DNA of 64,000 nucleotides from Pseudidiomarina aestuarii (GTDB taxonomy: Bacteria; Pseudomonadota; Gammaproteobacteria; Enterobacterales; Alteromonadaceae). Below, in pieces: positions 40,608 to 50,219 of this stretch (position 1 is its first letter; each line of letters starts with the position of its first letter). The stretch lies in NCBI RefSeq assembly GCF_003987355.1, contig NZ_PIPR01000002.1, positions 124,001-188,000 on the forward strand, in the 5' to 3' direction. The translations under genes were made by a program, and so were the position numbers. Under the pieces are notes generated by a model. The model had not been told where the DNA came from. It saw only the letters and a list, made by a program, of their open reading frames with translations, and did not search any database.

Positions 40608-40688
40608 AAGTGATACCTAAACGTTGTAGTCCCGCTGCTGTAAAGTCGCAAAGAGCGGGTTTTGCTCTAACCTTATTGTAACGGGATA

Positions 40689-40717
40689 TTTAACTTTTTA
40701 AATAATTAATTCATACT
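40689..40717 (+). promoter_or_regulatory. Putative promoter of bcsRQABZC
   Basis: TTTAAC (40689-40694) and CATACT (40712-40717) are spaced by 17 bases in an AT-rich stretch ahead of bcsR, a plausible sigma-70 promoter. The -35 matches the consensus only partly. The start of bcsR is 42 bases downstream. Confidence 0.38.
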
Positions 40718-40759
40718 GCTACATAAAGCCTACTCGACTGATACAAGCGAAAGACAACC

Positions 40760-40960
40760 ATGAAATCGATCTGGCGGATTCATACCACAGCATCAACAGC
40801 CGAAGACATCCAAAGGTTACAGACTCAAGTCAGGCGCTTGGCCGTTGATTACAACGAAGTCGTTGAAACTGACCGCATTCAATCAATCCGCAAGCGTTGG
40901 CGTTTGTTTGCGGAACCTATTGCGCAGCAAGTGCTTGCCAATGAGGCGGAATCTACATGA
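40760..40960 (+). CDS. bcsR: Cellulose biosynthesis protein BcsR
   Basis: The 66-residue product resembles BcsR in its C-terminal half: DYNEVVETDRIQSIRKRWRL followed by FAEPIAQQ, comparable to the DY..I....R..A...RWPLLAE pattern of the E. coli protein. In E. coli BcsR pairs with BcsQ and helps assemble the secretion complex at the membrane. The stop overlaps the bcsQ ATG by 4 bases, as expected for partners made together. Similarity is limited to about 30 residues, so the call leans on position. Confidence 0.82.
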   Translation: MKSIWRIHTTASTAEDIQRLQTQVRRLAVDYNEVVETDRIQSIRKRWRLFAEPIAQQVLANEAEST

Positions 40961-41712
40961 AGTTGATTGCGGTAAAGGGACTCTTCGGTGGTGCTGGAAC
41001 GACGACTATCGCAGCAAATCTTGCCAACGCGATGCGCCGACGCAAGCATCCTGTGATCGCACTCGATTTATGTGCGACGAACAGCTTACGACTCCATTTT
41101 GGTATGCCCATCGGCGATCCGCGAGGCTTATTTCGTTCTGGGCGACTGGTCGATGATTTGAGAGAAGCTGCCTTTGAGACAGACAATGGTCTGATTTACC
41201 TGCCGCATGGTGAAATTGATGAGCAGCCTGATCGGACCGACATCGAAGGTATTCTGGGGGGGCTTTACGAACTGTTGCAACGATTTGAGTCGCCGCAAGA
41301 GCTTATTGTATTCATCGACGTGCCAAATTCAGAGTCGACCATCTTAAACTGGTTAACGACTCATGCGGAAATCATGCTTCATGTGCTGACGCCAGAGCCT
41401 CGCGCTTACCCTGCGTTACGTTATTTTTCTCGAATTACTTGGCCACAAATCCAACATCAGGGCTTACGTCACTGGCTGCTGCTTAATCAATGCGCACCGC
41501 ATTTAGAGCTTAGTCGAGATATTGCCGACTTATTGCGTCGTGAATTGGACCCGCATTTGTTAGTACCTACGTTTATTCAACGTGATCAACATATACCCGA
41601 AGCTTTGGCGACCCAACAAACGACGTTTGATTTTACGATAGGTGCACAAGCCAATGTAGAGTTCGCAGCTATTGCGGAATGGCTTGAAGAGCGACTCGAG
41701 GTTAAGCAGTGA
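40957..41712 (+). CDS. bcsQ: Cellulose biosynthesis ATPase BcsQ (MinD/ParA family)
   Basis: BcsQ is the SIMIBI-class ATPase that joins BcsR and BcsE in the cytosolic part of the cellulose machine. The 251-residue product opens with the deviant P-loop VKGLFGGAGTTTIAANLA, where GT replaces the GK of ordinary ParA proteins, just as in E. coli BcsQ. Other conserved points are ALDLCATNSLRLHFG and VFIDVPN. Overlaps of 4 bases with bcsR and bcsA place it in the operon core. Confidence 0.94.
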   Translation: MKLIAVKGLFGGAGTTTIAANLANAMRRRKHPVIALDLCATNSLRLHFGMPIGDPRGLFRSGRLVDDLREAAFETDNGLIYLPHGEIDEQPDRTDIEGILGGLYELLQRFESPQELIVFIDVPNSESTILNWLTTHAEIMLHVLTPEPRAYPALRYFSRITWPQIQHQGLRHWLLLNQCAPHLELSRDIADLLRRELDPHLLVPTFIQRDQHIPEALATQQTTFDFTIGAQANVEFAAIAEWLEERLEVKQ

Positions 41713-44300
41713 TGCGATGGTTCATGCAGTTGGGAGAACAATGGCGCGAAGTTCGACGTAAACAGTCACGTCTGTCGTCGGCTTTTTATTTGTTCTGGCT
41801 GTATTTTGAGGTAACTCTGCTTAACTCGGGTGCAAGTGAACAATTTGATCATGCTGACCAACGTTTACGGCTCAATTATTGGTTCCCTCATGTCAATTTT
41901 CAACGCCCGCGCTGGCTGGACCCGATCCGTGTAGCACTGCAGGCAGTTTGGTTACTGCTGTTCAAAACGCAGCAAGAACGAGCCGATGGTTTATCGCAAC
42001 GAGCTGCTGAGCGGACCTCGATTCTGCAGCGGCTCAACCCCTGGCATCATCGGAAGTTGGCCAGCAAACCGGTTAAATTCGCTACTTCTGGCTTCGAACG
42101 TTTCTTTTTGGCGCTGCTTGGGCGTGAATGGATTCCTTCGCAGACGTTACGTATCCTCATCACAGTCGGGGCAGCATTGCTGGTGGCGCTGGTTATTTCG
42201 TTACCGATGGATGCTACCGATCAGGGGTTAATGTTGCTGTTCTTCTGGGCTTTAGCGCTGTGGGTGCGCAATTTACAAGGGCGCATTCCTATGCTGTTGA
42301 TGGTGCTACTTTCAGTCATAGTGAGTACGCGCTATTTGTTCTGGCGGGTAACCCAAACGATCAATTGGGATGTGCCGTTTGATGCAGCGCTCGGCATTTT
42401 GCTGCTTGTTGCTGAATCCTATGCCTGGTTGATTTTGGTGCTTGGCTACATTCAAACCGTATGGCCACTCGAGCGTCGTGTCGCACAGTTGCCTGCGGAC
42501 TCATCACTTTGGCCATCAATTGATGTGTATATTCCGTCCTACAATGAACCGTTAAGTGTGGTTCGCAGCACGGTAGTGGCGGCGACCGCAATGGACTGGC
42601 CCAAGGATCGTCTGAATATTTACGTTCTAGATGACGGCAAACGACCGGATTTCAAAGCATTCTGTGAGGAAGTTGGCGTAGGCTATATTGTCCGTGCAGA
42701 TAATAGTCATGCCAAAGCGGGCAATCTAAATCACGCACTGAAGATCACTTCTGGCGACTATATTACCATCTTCGACTGCGACCATATTCCTTCTCGTGGG
42801 TTCTTACAATTGACGGTAGGGTGGTTCTTCCAAGACCCCAAGTTAGCGCTTGTACAAACTCCCCATCATTTTTTCTCGGCTGACCCGTTTGAGCGTAATT
42901 TGTCGGTATTCCGCAGTCGACCCAATGAAGGCGAGTTGTTTTACGGGTTGATTCAAGATGGCAACGATATGTGGAACGCATCGTTTTTTTGCGGTTCGTG
43001 CGCGATATTGAAGCGGGGACCACTTGAAGAGGTTGGTGGTATCGCCGTGGAAACGGTCACGGAGGATGCGCATACAGCTCTGAAATTACACCGACTTGGG
43101 TATAATTCCGCATACTTGAATATTCCCTTAGCCGCTGGACTGGCCACCGAGAGCTTGTCGGCGCATATCGGGCAACGGATTCGCTGGGCACGCGGCATGG
43201 CGCAGATTTTCAGGCTCGACAATCCACTCCGTGGTAAAGGACTCAATTGGGGACAACGAATTTGCTATGCCAATGCGATGTTGTATTTCTTGAATGGAAT
43301 ACCGCGTACGATTTTCTTGTTGGCGCCACTCGCCTTTTTGTTGCTGCATAGCTACATTGTTTTTGCACCGGCAGTGATGATTGCTATGTATGCAATCCCA
43401 CATTTGATTCACGCTAATTTGGCCAACTCTCGAGCACAGGGCAACTATCGACACTCCTTTTGGGCAGAAATGTACGAAACCGTTTTAGCTTGGTACATCT
43501 TGCGACCCACAACAGTCGCGTTGTTTGCGCCCAAGCATGGAAAGTTCAACGTAACCGCGAAGGGCGGTACTATCGAAAAGGACTATTTCGACCTGAATAT
43601 TTCTTGGCCCTATCTCATCTTGATTGGACTTTCGTTTATTGGCGCAGGCTTTGGTATTTATTCGCTCATTTATGGTCCCCGCGATGAACTAGTGACAGTG
43701 ACCCTGAATTTATTCTGGATTACCTACAATCTGTTTATTTTAGGCGGAGCGTTGGCAGTGGCTGAGGAAGCGAAACAGATTCGCGCATCGCATCGAATTC
43801 GGGTGGACCGCCCGATCAGCATTATGACTGCAAGCGAACACAGCTATGCTGCCGAGTTGATCGATTTTGCCAGCTCAGGAGCTGGCATCCGCTTCTATGA
43901 CGAACTGCCGTTAGCACCGGATGACTCGATTCACGTGGTAATGCATCATGGTACTACCCGACACGGCTTCCCTGCTCGGGTAGTGAGTATGCGTGGACTG
44001 ACTATTGGCGTGCGCTTTGAGTTTCCGGATAGTGCGGCGGAACGAGCGTTCTTACGTGCAACATTCGCTCGTGCAGATGCTTGGGTGGGTTGGCGATTTA
44101 ATGAAACGAAAGATCAACCACTTTCGAGCTTGCGTGAAATTTTAGGGATCGGTTTACGGGGTTATCAAAACTTAGCGGTACGCTTGGCGCCACCGTTAGC
44201 TCCGGTTCTCGGTTTGATCAATCGTGGATGGGGAGTCATCATGAGTGTGCTCCCACAAGCTCCGGGTACAGGAGAGGAAGATGAATCATTGGGTGTCTAA
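41709..44300 (+). CDS. bcsA: Cellulose synthase catalytic subunit BcsA
   Basis: BcsA polymerises UDP-glucose into cellulose and threads it through the inner membrane. The 863-residue product (E. coli 872) has the GT2 motifs VLDDGKRP, FDCDHIP, FFCGSCA, VTEDAHT and QRIRWARG, and the gating loop FNVTAKGG. The C-terminal PilZ domain has the cyclic-di-GMP arginines R692 and R696 (RASHR), but the DxSxxG motif reads D719-F-A-S-S-G724, with Ala in place of the usual Ser. bcsB starts 20 bases before its end. Confidence 0.97.
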   Translation: MMRWFMQLGEQWREVRRKQSRLSSAFYLFWLYFEVTLLNSGASEQFDHADQRLRLNYWFPHVNFQRPRWLDPIRVALQAVWLLLFKTQQERADGLSQRAAERTSILQRLNPWHHRKLASKPVKFATSGFERFFLALLGREWIPSQTLRILITVGAALLVALVISLPMDATDQGLMLLFFWALALWVRNLQGRIPMLLMVLLSVIVSTRYLFWRVTQTINWDVPFDAALGILLLVAESYAWLILVLGYIQTVWPLERRVAQLPADSSLWPSIDVYIPSYNEPLSVVRSTVVAATAMDWPKDRLNIYVLDDGKRPDFKAFCEEVGVGYIVRADNSHAKAGNLNHALKITSGDYITIFDCDHIPSRGFLQLTVGWFFQDPKLALVQTPHHFFSADPFERNLSVFRSRPNEGELFYGLIQDGNDMWNASFFCGSCAILKRGPLEEVGGIAVETVTEDAHTALKLHRLGYNSAYLNIPLAAGLATESLSAHIGQRIRWARGMAQIFRLDNPLRGKGLNWGQRICYANAMLYFLNGIPRTIFLLAPLAFLLLHSYIVFAPAVMIAMYAIPHLIHANLANSRAQGNYRHSFWAEMYETVLAWYILRPTTVALFAPKHGKFNVTAKGGTIEKDYFDLNISWPYLILIGLSFIGAGFGIYSLIYGPRDELVTVTLNLFWITYNLFILGGALAVAEEAKQIRASHRIRVDRPISIMTASEHSYAAELIDFASSGAGIRFYDELPLAPDDSIHVVMHHGTTRHGFPARVVSMRGLTIGVRFEFPDSAAERAFLRATFARADAWVGWRFNETKDQPLSSLREILGIGLRGYQNLAVRLAPPLAPVLGLINRGWGVIMSVLPQAPGTGEEDESLGV

Positions 44301-46554
44301 ACAGGCGACTAGTTTGGCATGTGTACTATTCGCTGCACTGCTTGTAGGGCCTACAATAGGGCCGGTTTCCGCACAAGAGAGCCGCATGGACAATGAGCTC
44401 TCTGTTTTAGAGCGTTTTCGCCCCGTAACAGAGCTTCCCCAGTGGACAGAGCGTTATGCGGTGGGAACGATGACCAGTCAAGCGCCATTGCGGATTAGTG
44501 GGGTTAACTCACAGATGACCATTGGCTTTGGCGGTCGCTTTGACCGCGTCGTGACTGGCGCCACTTTGCGTCTAAATTATCAGACTTCACCAGCAATCAT
44601 TGATGTTGTCACGCAAGTGCGGGTGCTGTTGAATAATGAAGTCACGGGCGTCATTCCTTTGCGAGCCAATGACGCAGGAACGAATCAATCCGTCACTTTG
44701 CGTTTAGATCCTCGGTTATTTGCGCAATATAATGAACTGCGCTTTGAATTACTGAGTGAGGTGAATGTTGGGCAGTGTACATCGGCTTCGCCATCAGCTT
44801 GGTTCGAAGTGCTGCGCAATAGTGAGTTGCAGTTGGATTATCAACAGCTGAAAGTTGCTGATGAGCTCGCTTATTTTCCTGAGCCATGGTTTGATAAAAA
44901 TGATTTTGGTAGTGCATCATTGCAATTTATCTTACCTCCTCAACCAGAACGGAAAGAAACCGAAGCGCTCGGTATCATGGCCTCCTATTTCGGCATGCTG
45001 GCTGATTGGCGTGAACTAAAAATCGAAGTGCTGCGGATGCAACGAGAAGAGCCAGAGTGGGATGAAGATTGGCGTTTACGTTGGCCCCGTCGGCATGCCA
45101 TCGTCATGCTTACGAATGATGAACGACCCTGGGCGCTCCGCAATTATCCGCAGGTAGCAGCACCTCAAGTTGAGATTATCGATAATCCTGCGTACCCCAC
45201 CTACAAACTATTGGTTCTTGCGGCGCCTGAAGCCGCGAGTTTGCGTGACGCAACGGCGACATTTGTAACGGGTAATCGAGGCTTAAGCGGGTCGAGTGCA
45301 ACCATTAATCCCATGCCCATCGAGTCAAGAGAGGCCTATGCTGCGCCTCGTTGGATTTCTATTGATCAGCCCGTACGGTTCGCTGATTTAGTCGACCATC
45401 CGAGTGAATTAGAGCGCAGCGCCTCAAATCGTTCGCCGATTCAATTGGAGTTGCGTTTGCCGCCCGATCTTTTCACCTGGCAGCAATATGGCATACCGAT
45501 CGACTTACGTTTCCGCTATACACCACCCATTGTCCGCGACGAGAGCCGTATGCTGGTCAGCGTAAATAATGAGTTTATTAAAGGTTTCACGATGACTGAG
45601 GCCGGTATGGAGAATGCCGAGGAACGTGTTCGTGTGCCTTTAATCGACGGTGGATTATTTGCTGAAAACAATGTGCAGATTCCCTCATTCAAACTAGGGG
45701 CGATTAATCAACTGCAGTTTGAATTTAGTTTTGGCTCAGTCAGTGATGCCTGTCGAGTAATGCCCTTACAGAACGCACGCGGTGCAGTCGATGGCAACTC
45801 GCTGATCGATTTGCGCGGGTATGATCATTACGTTGCGTTACCGGATGTGCACTTATTTGCGAAGACTGGATTCCCATTTTCCAAATATGATGACCTGTCG
45901 CGCACACGAATTGTTGTCCCCGAAACGTTAACTGACGACATTGTGCAAACATTACTGACGGTTGTTGCCAAAATAAGCTCTGCAACGGGTTATCCCGCCA
46001 CACAACTTACGGTCACTACGATTGCTGAATTAGAACCCAGCACAGAACGTGATTATTTAATTCTTGGCTCGAGTACCCTCAGAGAGTGGCTTGAACGCTT
46101 TGGGGATGAGGCATTGCAAGCTCAACTGCAGGGGCACGCATTGAGTGGGCAGGATAACTTACTGTATCAGCCTGAACTGGCGCTCCAGAACAGTGGACCC
46201 AGTGCTGCGGTGGTTGGTTTCCAATCACCTTTCTCCACTCAACACTCGGTCATTGCCATTACTGCAACCACCGACTCCTATTTAGAGCGCGTTCGAGCGG
46301 TATTCAATAATGCCAGCAGTACTGATCAGTTCAGTGGATTTATGGCGGTGCTGACACCGGCACGGGTCGATAGTTACGATACCATTCTGCCATATTATGT
46401 CGGCAGTCTGTCGTGGTGGAAGCGATTCACCTATCACCTCGCACAATATCCGATGGTGGTGACACTACTGGCCTTACTCGCTGTATTGATTCTTGCTTTA
46501 AGTATTGTTCGAGTATTCCAACGGCGCGCACAACAACGGGTCGTGAAGAAATAA
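44281..46554 (+). CDS. bcsB: Periplasmic cellulose synthase subunit BcsB
   Basis: BcsB is the periplasmic partner of BcsA, made of alternating carbohydrate-binding and flavodoxin-like domains, with a C-terminal membrane anchor. The 757-residue product (E. coli 779) has a signal peptide ending VSAQ, and an anchor helix near 728-750 (VTLLALLAVLILALSIVRVF). I begin at the ATG at 44281 after GGAGAGGA; an upstream in-frame ATG lies further inside bcsA. bcsZ follows after one base. Confidence 0.94.
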   Translation: MNHWVSKQATSLACVLFAALLVGPTIGPVSAQESRMDNELSVLERFRPVTELPQWTERYAVGTMTSQAPLRISGVNSQMTIGFGGRFDRVVTGATLRLNYQTSPAIIDVVTQVRVLLNNEVTGVIPLRANDAGTNQSVTLRLDPRLFAQYNELRFELLSEVNVGQCTSASPSAWFEVLRNSELQLDYQQLKVADELAYFPEPWFDKNDFGSASLQFILPPQPERKETEALGIMASYFGMLADWRELKIEVLRMQREEPEWDEDWRLRWPRRHAIVMLTNDERPWALRNYPQVAAPQVEIIDNPAYPTYKLLVLAAPEAASLRDATATFVTGNRGLSGSSATINPMPIESREAYAAPRWISIDQPVRFADLVDHPSELERSASNRSPIQLELRLPPDLFTWQQYGIPIDLRFRYTPPIVRDESRMLVSVNNEFIKGFTMTEAGMENAEERVRVPLIDGGLFAENNVQIPSFKLGAINQLQFEFSFGSVSDACRVMPLQNARGAVDGNSLIDLRGYDHYVALPDVHLFAKTGFPFSKYDDLSRTRIVVPETLTDDIVQTLLTVVAKISSATGYPATQLTVTTIAELEPSTERDYLILGSSTLREWLERFGDEALQAQLQGHALSGQDNLLYQPELALQNSGPSAAVVGFQSPFSTQHSVIAITATTDSYLERVRAVFNNASSTDQFSGFMAVLTPARVDSYDTILPYYVGSLSWWKRFTYHLAQYPMVVTLLALLAVLILALSIVRVFQRRAQQRVVKK

Positions 46555-46555
46555 T

Positions 46556-47725
46556 ATGTGGACTCGGTGGCGGCGCACGATAAAAGTCACGCTGTTGTGT
46601 TTGGCGGGAGCTATAGTTGGCGGTTGCCAAGAAGCGCCCCCGCCTGCACAGCCACCGGTTCAGGCATTGCAGTTTCAGTACCACTACCAGCGTTTGGTTA
46701 CTGATTTTATCGACGCTCATGGAAGAGTAATCGACCGTTCGGATGAGCGGCTGATTTCTACCTCTGAGGGGCAGTCCTATGCGTTGTTCTTTGCGCTCGT
46801 TGCGAATGATCGCGAACGCTTTGAGCAGTTACTCAAGTGGACCGAGAACAACTTAAGCAATGGCGACATCACGCAGCAATTACCGGCGTGGCTATGGGGT
46901 TTCGAGAACGGAGAGTGGGGTGTCATTGACAGCAATCCGGCGAGTGACGCGGATGTGGTGATTGCATACACCTTAATCGAGGCGGGTCGCCTTTGGAATG
47001 AACCTCGATATGGGGCCTTGGGTGAGTTAGTCGCCGACCGAATTTTGCGCTCCGAAATTATTTCAATTGCCGGTCGCCAAGTACTATTGCCTGCACCCAT
47101 GGGGTTTGTCGATAGCACAACGAACACTTTCCGCGTGAACCCGAGTTATATGGCTTTGCCAATGCTTGAGGGCCTATATACCGGCACAGGAGTGGATACG
47201 TGGCAAGCTGTGTATGAGTCGAGCGCACAAATCTACGCTCTGCACCCACACGGACTGTACGCCGATTGGATACAACTGAACTTTGATTTTAGTCTGACGA
47301 CTGATCAGCCGGAGCCCAGTGCCGATTATGATGCTATTCGGAGTTATTTTTGGTTAGCTTTGGAGGCGGAGCGCGGCGGTGATTTCGCCAAGCTTTTGAA
47401 TCAGTCCTCGGATCTAGCGATGGAAATCGACTCGACTGGTCGCGTGCCGGAGCGAATTGATTGGCTAGAGCCTACTTATCATGGCACCGGCAATCTAGGT
47501 TTTAGTGCCATATTGCTACCCTATCTCGATCAATTAAATTCACAGGCAGCTAAATTGCAACGAGCGCGCATTGTCGCTACCGCGCCTGAACGATATGCGG
47601 ACAGTTACTACACCACTATGCTGTTACTATTCGGGAGCGGTGCGCTGCAGTGTTATAGCTTTGCCGAAAATGGCCACTTGCGAGTGAACTGGGAATACTC
47701 CTGGTGTGAGCTTGATGATGAATAA
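46556..47725 (+). CDS. bcsZ: Endo-beta-1,4-glucanase BcsZ (GH8), lipoprotein form
   Basis: BcsZ trims cellulose in the periplasm. The 389-residue glycoside hydrolase family 8 protein has the acid residue in TSEGQSYALFFALV (about residues 68-81) and the second catalytic region in DYDAIRSYFW near 260. The N-terminus ends in the lipobox IVGGC (Cys24, Gln at +2), so it appears to be lipidated, unlike the soluble E. coli enzyme. It lies one base after bcsB and overlaps bcsC. Confidence 0.94.
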   Translation: MWTRWRRTIKVTLLCLAGAIVGGCQEAPPPAQPPVQALQFQYHYQRLVTDFIDAHGRVIDRSDERLISTSEGQSYALFFALVANDRERFEQLLKWTENNLSNGDITQQLPAWLWGFENGEWGVIDSNPASDADVVIAYTLIEAGRLWNEPRYGALGELVADRILRSEIISIAGRQVLLPAPMGFVDSTTNTFRVNPSYMALPMLEGLYTGTGVDTWQAVYESSAQIYALHPHGLYADWIQLNFDFSLTTDQPEPSADYDAIRSYFWLALEAERGGDFAKLLNQSSDLAMEIDSTGRVPERIDWLEPTYHGTGNLGFSAILLPYLDQLNSQAAKLQRARIVATAPERYADSYYTTMLLLFGSGALQCYSFAENGHLRVNWEYSWCELDDE

Positions 47726-50219
47726 GAAGCTCTTGAATATCTCGTTGCTATTGCTTGTTTGGTTTGCTCCAGTGCAGGCACAAGATGCCACATTCACAAC
47801 GACTCGTTGGTCAGAGGTAGAGCAAGATCAAGCCAAGCGTCAATCATTGCGCTTGGTCGAGGAACGTGTTCAATTGTGGTTACAACGCGGTCGAACCTTT
47901 CAACTCGAAGTGGCGTTGGAACAACTCCAGAGAGTTTTGCCTCGTCACCCACTGGTATTGGAATTGCGTGCTACCGCAGCTTTGCAAGCAGGAGACCGTG
48001 CAACCGCTCAAGAATTATTGATCGAGATGCAGGGCGTTGCTCCGCGCAGTCTGGAAACCTTACGTTTACAGCAATCACTGGAACTTACTGATGACCAACT
48101 GCAAACTTTGGCAGAAATTCGATTATTAGATATTGCTGGGCGATCGAGTGAAGCTGCGGCGTTACTGCCCCAGGTATACAGCACTGTTCCATTAGCGGTC
48201 GATCTGGCACTTGAGTACTGGCAAATTACTGCCCGAGCGGGTGAGCGAGAGGCAGCATTGGAGGGGATGCGAGCGTTACAACGCCGTTATCCTGAGCATA
48301 TCCCAACGACTCTCGCCATCTTCAATCAAAAGCTTGCGTTAGGCCTTCTTACGACCCCCGACCTGCAGCAACTGACCAGTTTGACCTTAGATTCAGTGTA
48401 TGGAAACGCGGCGCTCAGCTTATGGCTGCGTGTGTTACCAACGTTAACGCCCAGCCAGACTGAATTGCAGGCAGTGCAGCAATTAGCAAGATACTTTCCG
48501 AATCATGACGAAGTGCAACGGTTTGAACGTGACCTGACTCGTCAACGACGACAGCTAATAGCAGAGCGAGCCAAACCACAGCCAGTTCCAGACCGCACGG
48601 AACCATCCAGCGAGAGCACGACAACGGTTACGTTAAACGAGTCAGAGGTGGATATCGGTCCAGAAATTGTGACAGCGTCACCGCAAACTGCTGAGATCGT
48701 CCCTGAGCCTGACTTGCCCAGTGCATGGGACGTTGCCGACCGAGCTCGACCATTGGAAGAAGACGGTCAAATTGAGGAGGCTCGTGACCTTTATTTGGAA
48801 CAAATAGCAGTCAATCCCGACGGCGATAGCTATTTTGCTTATGCCTTATTTTTAGAGCGGATTGGTGAGTTTGCTGAAGCACAGACACAGCTGGATAAAC
48901 TGCCGGGTAGCGAGAGTGGTGAGGGCGTTATCGCGCTGCAACAGCGTTTACTTGATCGGCGTCTTGCTGCTGTGCAAAACACGCGAACGCAATCGGTTGG
49001 CGGTGACTTCGTCAGTATTCCAACCACCCGACTCGAAGATCTGAGTGATCGCCGCGAAGCGGTATTATGGTTAGGGTACGAACGGGCTGAACGAGAGAGT
49101 ACACCGGGTATTTCAACCATGAACACCGACTCGTTTATTGTGCGGCTGACGGTGCCGATGGAAGATGATCCAACCGGTGAATGGTTTATTCAAGTCGATC
49201 CGATTCGTGCGAATGCGGGAGCTGCCGATTTGGATGATAATTTCTGGCGCAATCGTTTTGGTACAGGCCTTATTTGTACGATCCGCTGTCCTGAGGGCAT
49301 TCAGCCCGAAGCGAAAGAGCAAGGTGTAGCTTTTGGAGTAGGTGCACGTTGGGAAGCATGGGAATTTGATATCGGCTCCAGCCCATGGGGTTTTCATGAT
49401 TACGCTTGGGTCGGCGGGTTAAGTTACAGTGGTGATGTGGGCGAGTTCGGCTGGGGTGTTGAGGTTCAGAGGCGAATACTCACTTCGGCTCTGGTGAACT
49501 TTGCCGGTATTACCGATCCGTTCAGCGGTGAGGATTGGGGCCCAGTAACACGCAATAACCTTGGTTTTAGTATGAACTGGGATCAAGGCACAGGCTGGGG
49601 GTGGTGGGCTAATGCGGGAATGAATTGGTTTCATGGCGATGCCACCAAAAGTAATCGCCAGTGGTATGCGTATTCTGGACTCTATACGACCGTTTACGAT
49701 ACCGAACCCTTCGCAGTAGACCTCGGTTTGACCGCGTTGAGTTGGGGCTTTGCAAATGATCAAAGTCAGACGACTTTCGGGCAAGGCGGCTATTATAGTC
49801 CTAAACATTACGTTTCAATGAGTGTTCCAATTACGCTGTATGGTCGCTATCAGCGTCTGTCGTATCGGTTGCGTGCCTCGTTCGGGCGTTCATCTACTCG
49901 CCTAGCGGCGTCCGATTTCTTTCCAAACCATCCTGAATTACAAGCACAAGCCGAGGCTCTGGTGCCGATTACCGGCATCGAACCCACCTTTGCTGGTGGC
50001 ACCGGCGGTGGTTTTGGGAAGAGTTACCAAGCCACACTTGAATATCGTGTGAACTCACATTGGTATATTGGATTTAGTACGACCTTGGAGCGGTCAGAAT
50101 TTTTCACACCAGATAACTTCATGCTGTATTTGCGTTATCACTTTGGTGGCTGGAGCTTGCCTGCAAGGCGTCCACCATCACCTCCGCAGCGCTACGTCGA
50201 CAATCCTTGGTTTGAATAA
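47715..50219 (+). CDS. bcsC: Cellulose export outer membrane protein BcsC, short form
   Basis: BcsC is the TPR-plus-porin protein that leads cellulose across the outer membrane. The 834-residue product has a signal peptide (cut after VQAQ), an alpha-helical TPR region (about 30-275), a Ser/Thr/Pro/Glu-rich linker (about 280-330), a further TPR pair and a 16-strand barrel from about 450 to the end. E. coli BcsC has 1157 residues and many more TPR repeats, so the periplasmic arm is shortened. The ATG at 47715 overlaps bcsZ by 11 bases; 47718 is also possible. Confidence 0.93.
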   Translation: MMNKKLLNISLLLLVWFAPVQAQDATFTTTRWSEVEQDQAKRQSLRLVEERVQLWLQRGRTFQLEVALEQLQRVLPRHPLVLELRATAALQAGDRATAQELLIEMQGVAPRSLETLRLQQSLELTDDQLQTLAEIRLLDIAGRSSEAAALLPQVYSTVPLAVDLALEYWQITARAGEREAALEGMRALQRRYPEHIPTTLAIFNQKLALGLLTTPDLQQLTSLTLDSVYGNAALSLWLRVLPTLTPSQTELQAVQQLARYFPNHDEVQRFERDLTRQRRQLIAERAKPQPVPDRTEPSSESTTTVTLNESEVDIGPEIVTASPQTAEIVPEPDLPSAWDVADRARPLEEDGQIEEARDLYLEQIAVNPDGDSYFAYALFLERIGEFAEAQTQLDKLPGSESGEGVIALQQRLLDRRLAAVQNTRTQSVGGDFVSIPTTRLEDLSDRREAVLWLGYERAERESTPGISTMNTDSFIVRLTVPMEDDPTGEWFIQVDPIRANAGAADLDDNFWRNRFGTGLICTIRCPEGIQPEAKEQGVAFGVGARWEAWEFDIGSSPWGFHDYAWVGGLSYSGDVGEFGWGVEVQRRILTSALVNFAGITDPFSGEDWGPVTRNNLGFSMNWDQGTGWGWWANAGMNWFHGDATKSNRQWYAYSGLYTTVYDTEPFAVDLGLTALSWGFANDQSQTTFGQGGYYSPKHYVSMSVPITLYGRYQRLSYRLRASFGRSSTRLAASDFFPNHPELQAQAEALVPITGIEPTFAGGTGGGFGKSYQATLEYRVNSHWYIGFSTTLERSEFFTPDNFMLYLRYHFGGWSLPARRPPSPPQRYVDNPWFE

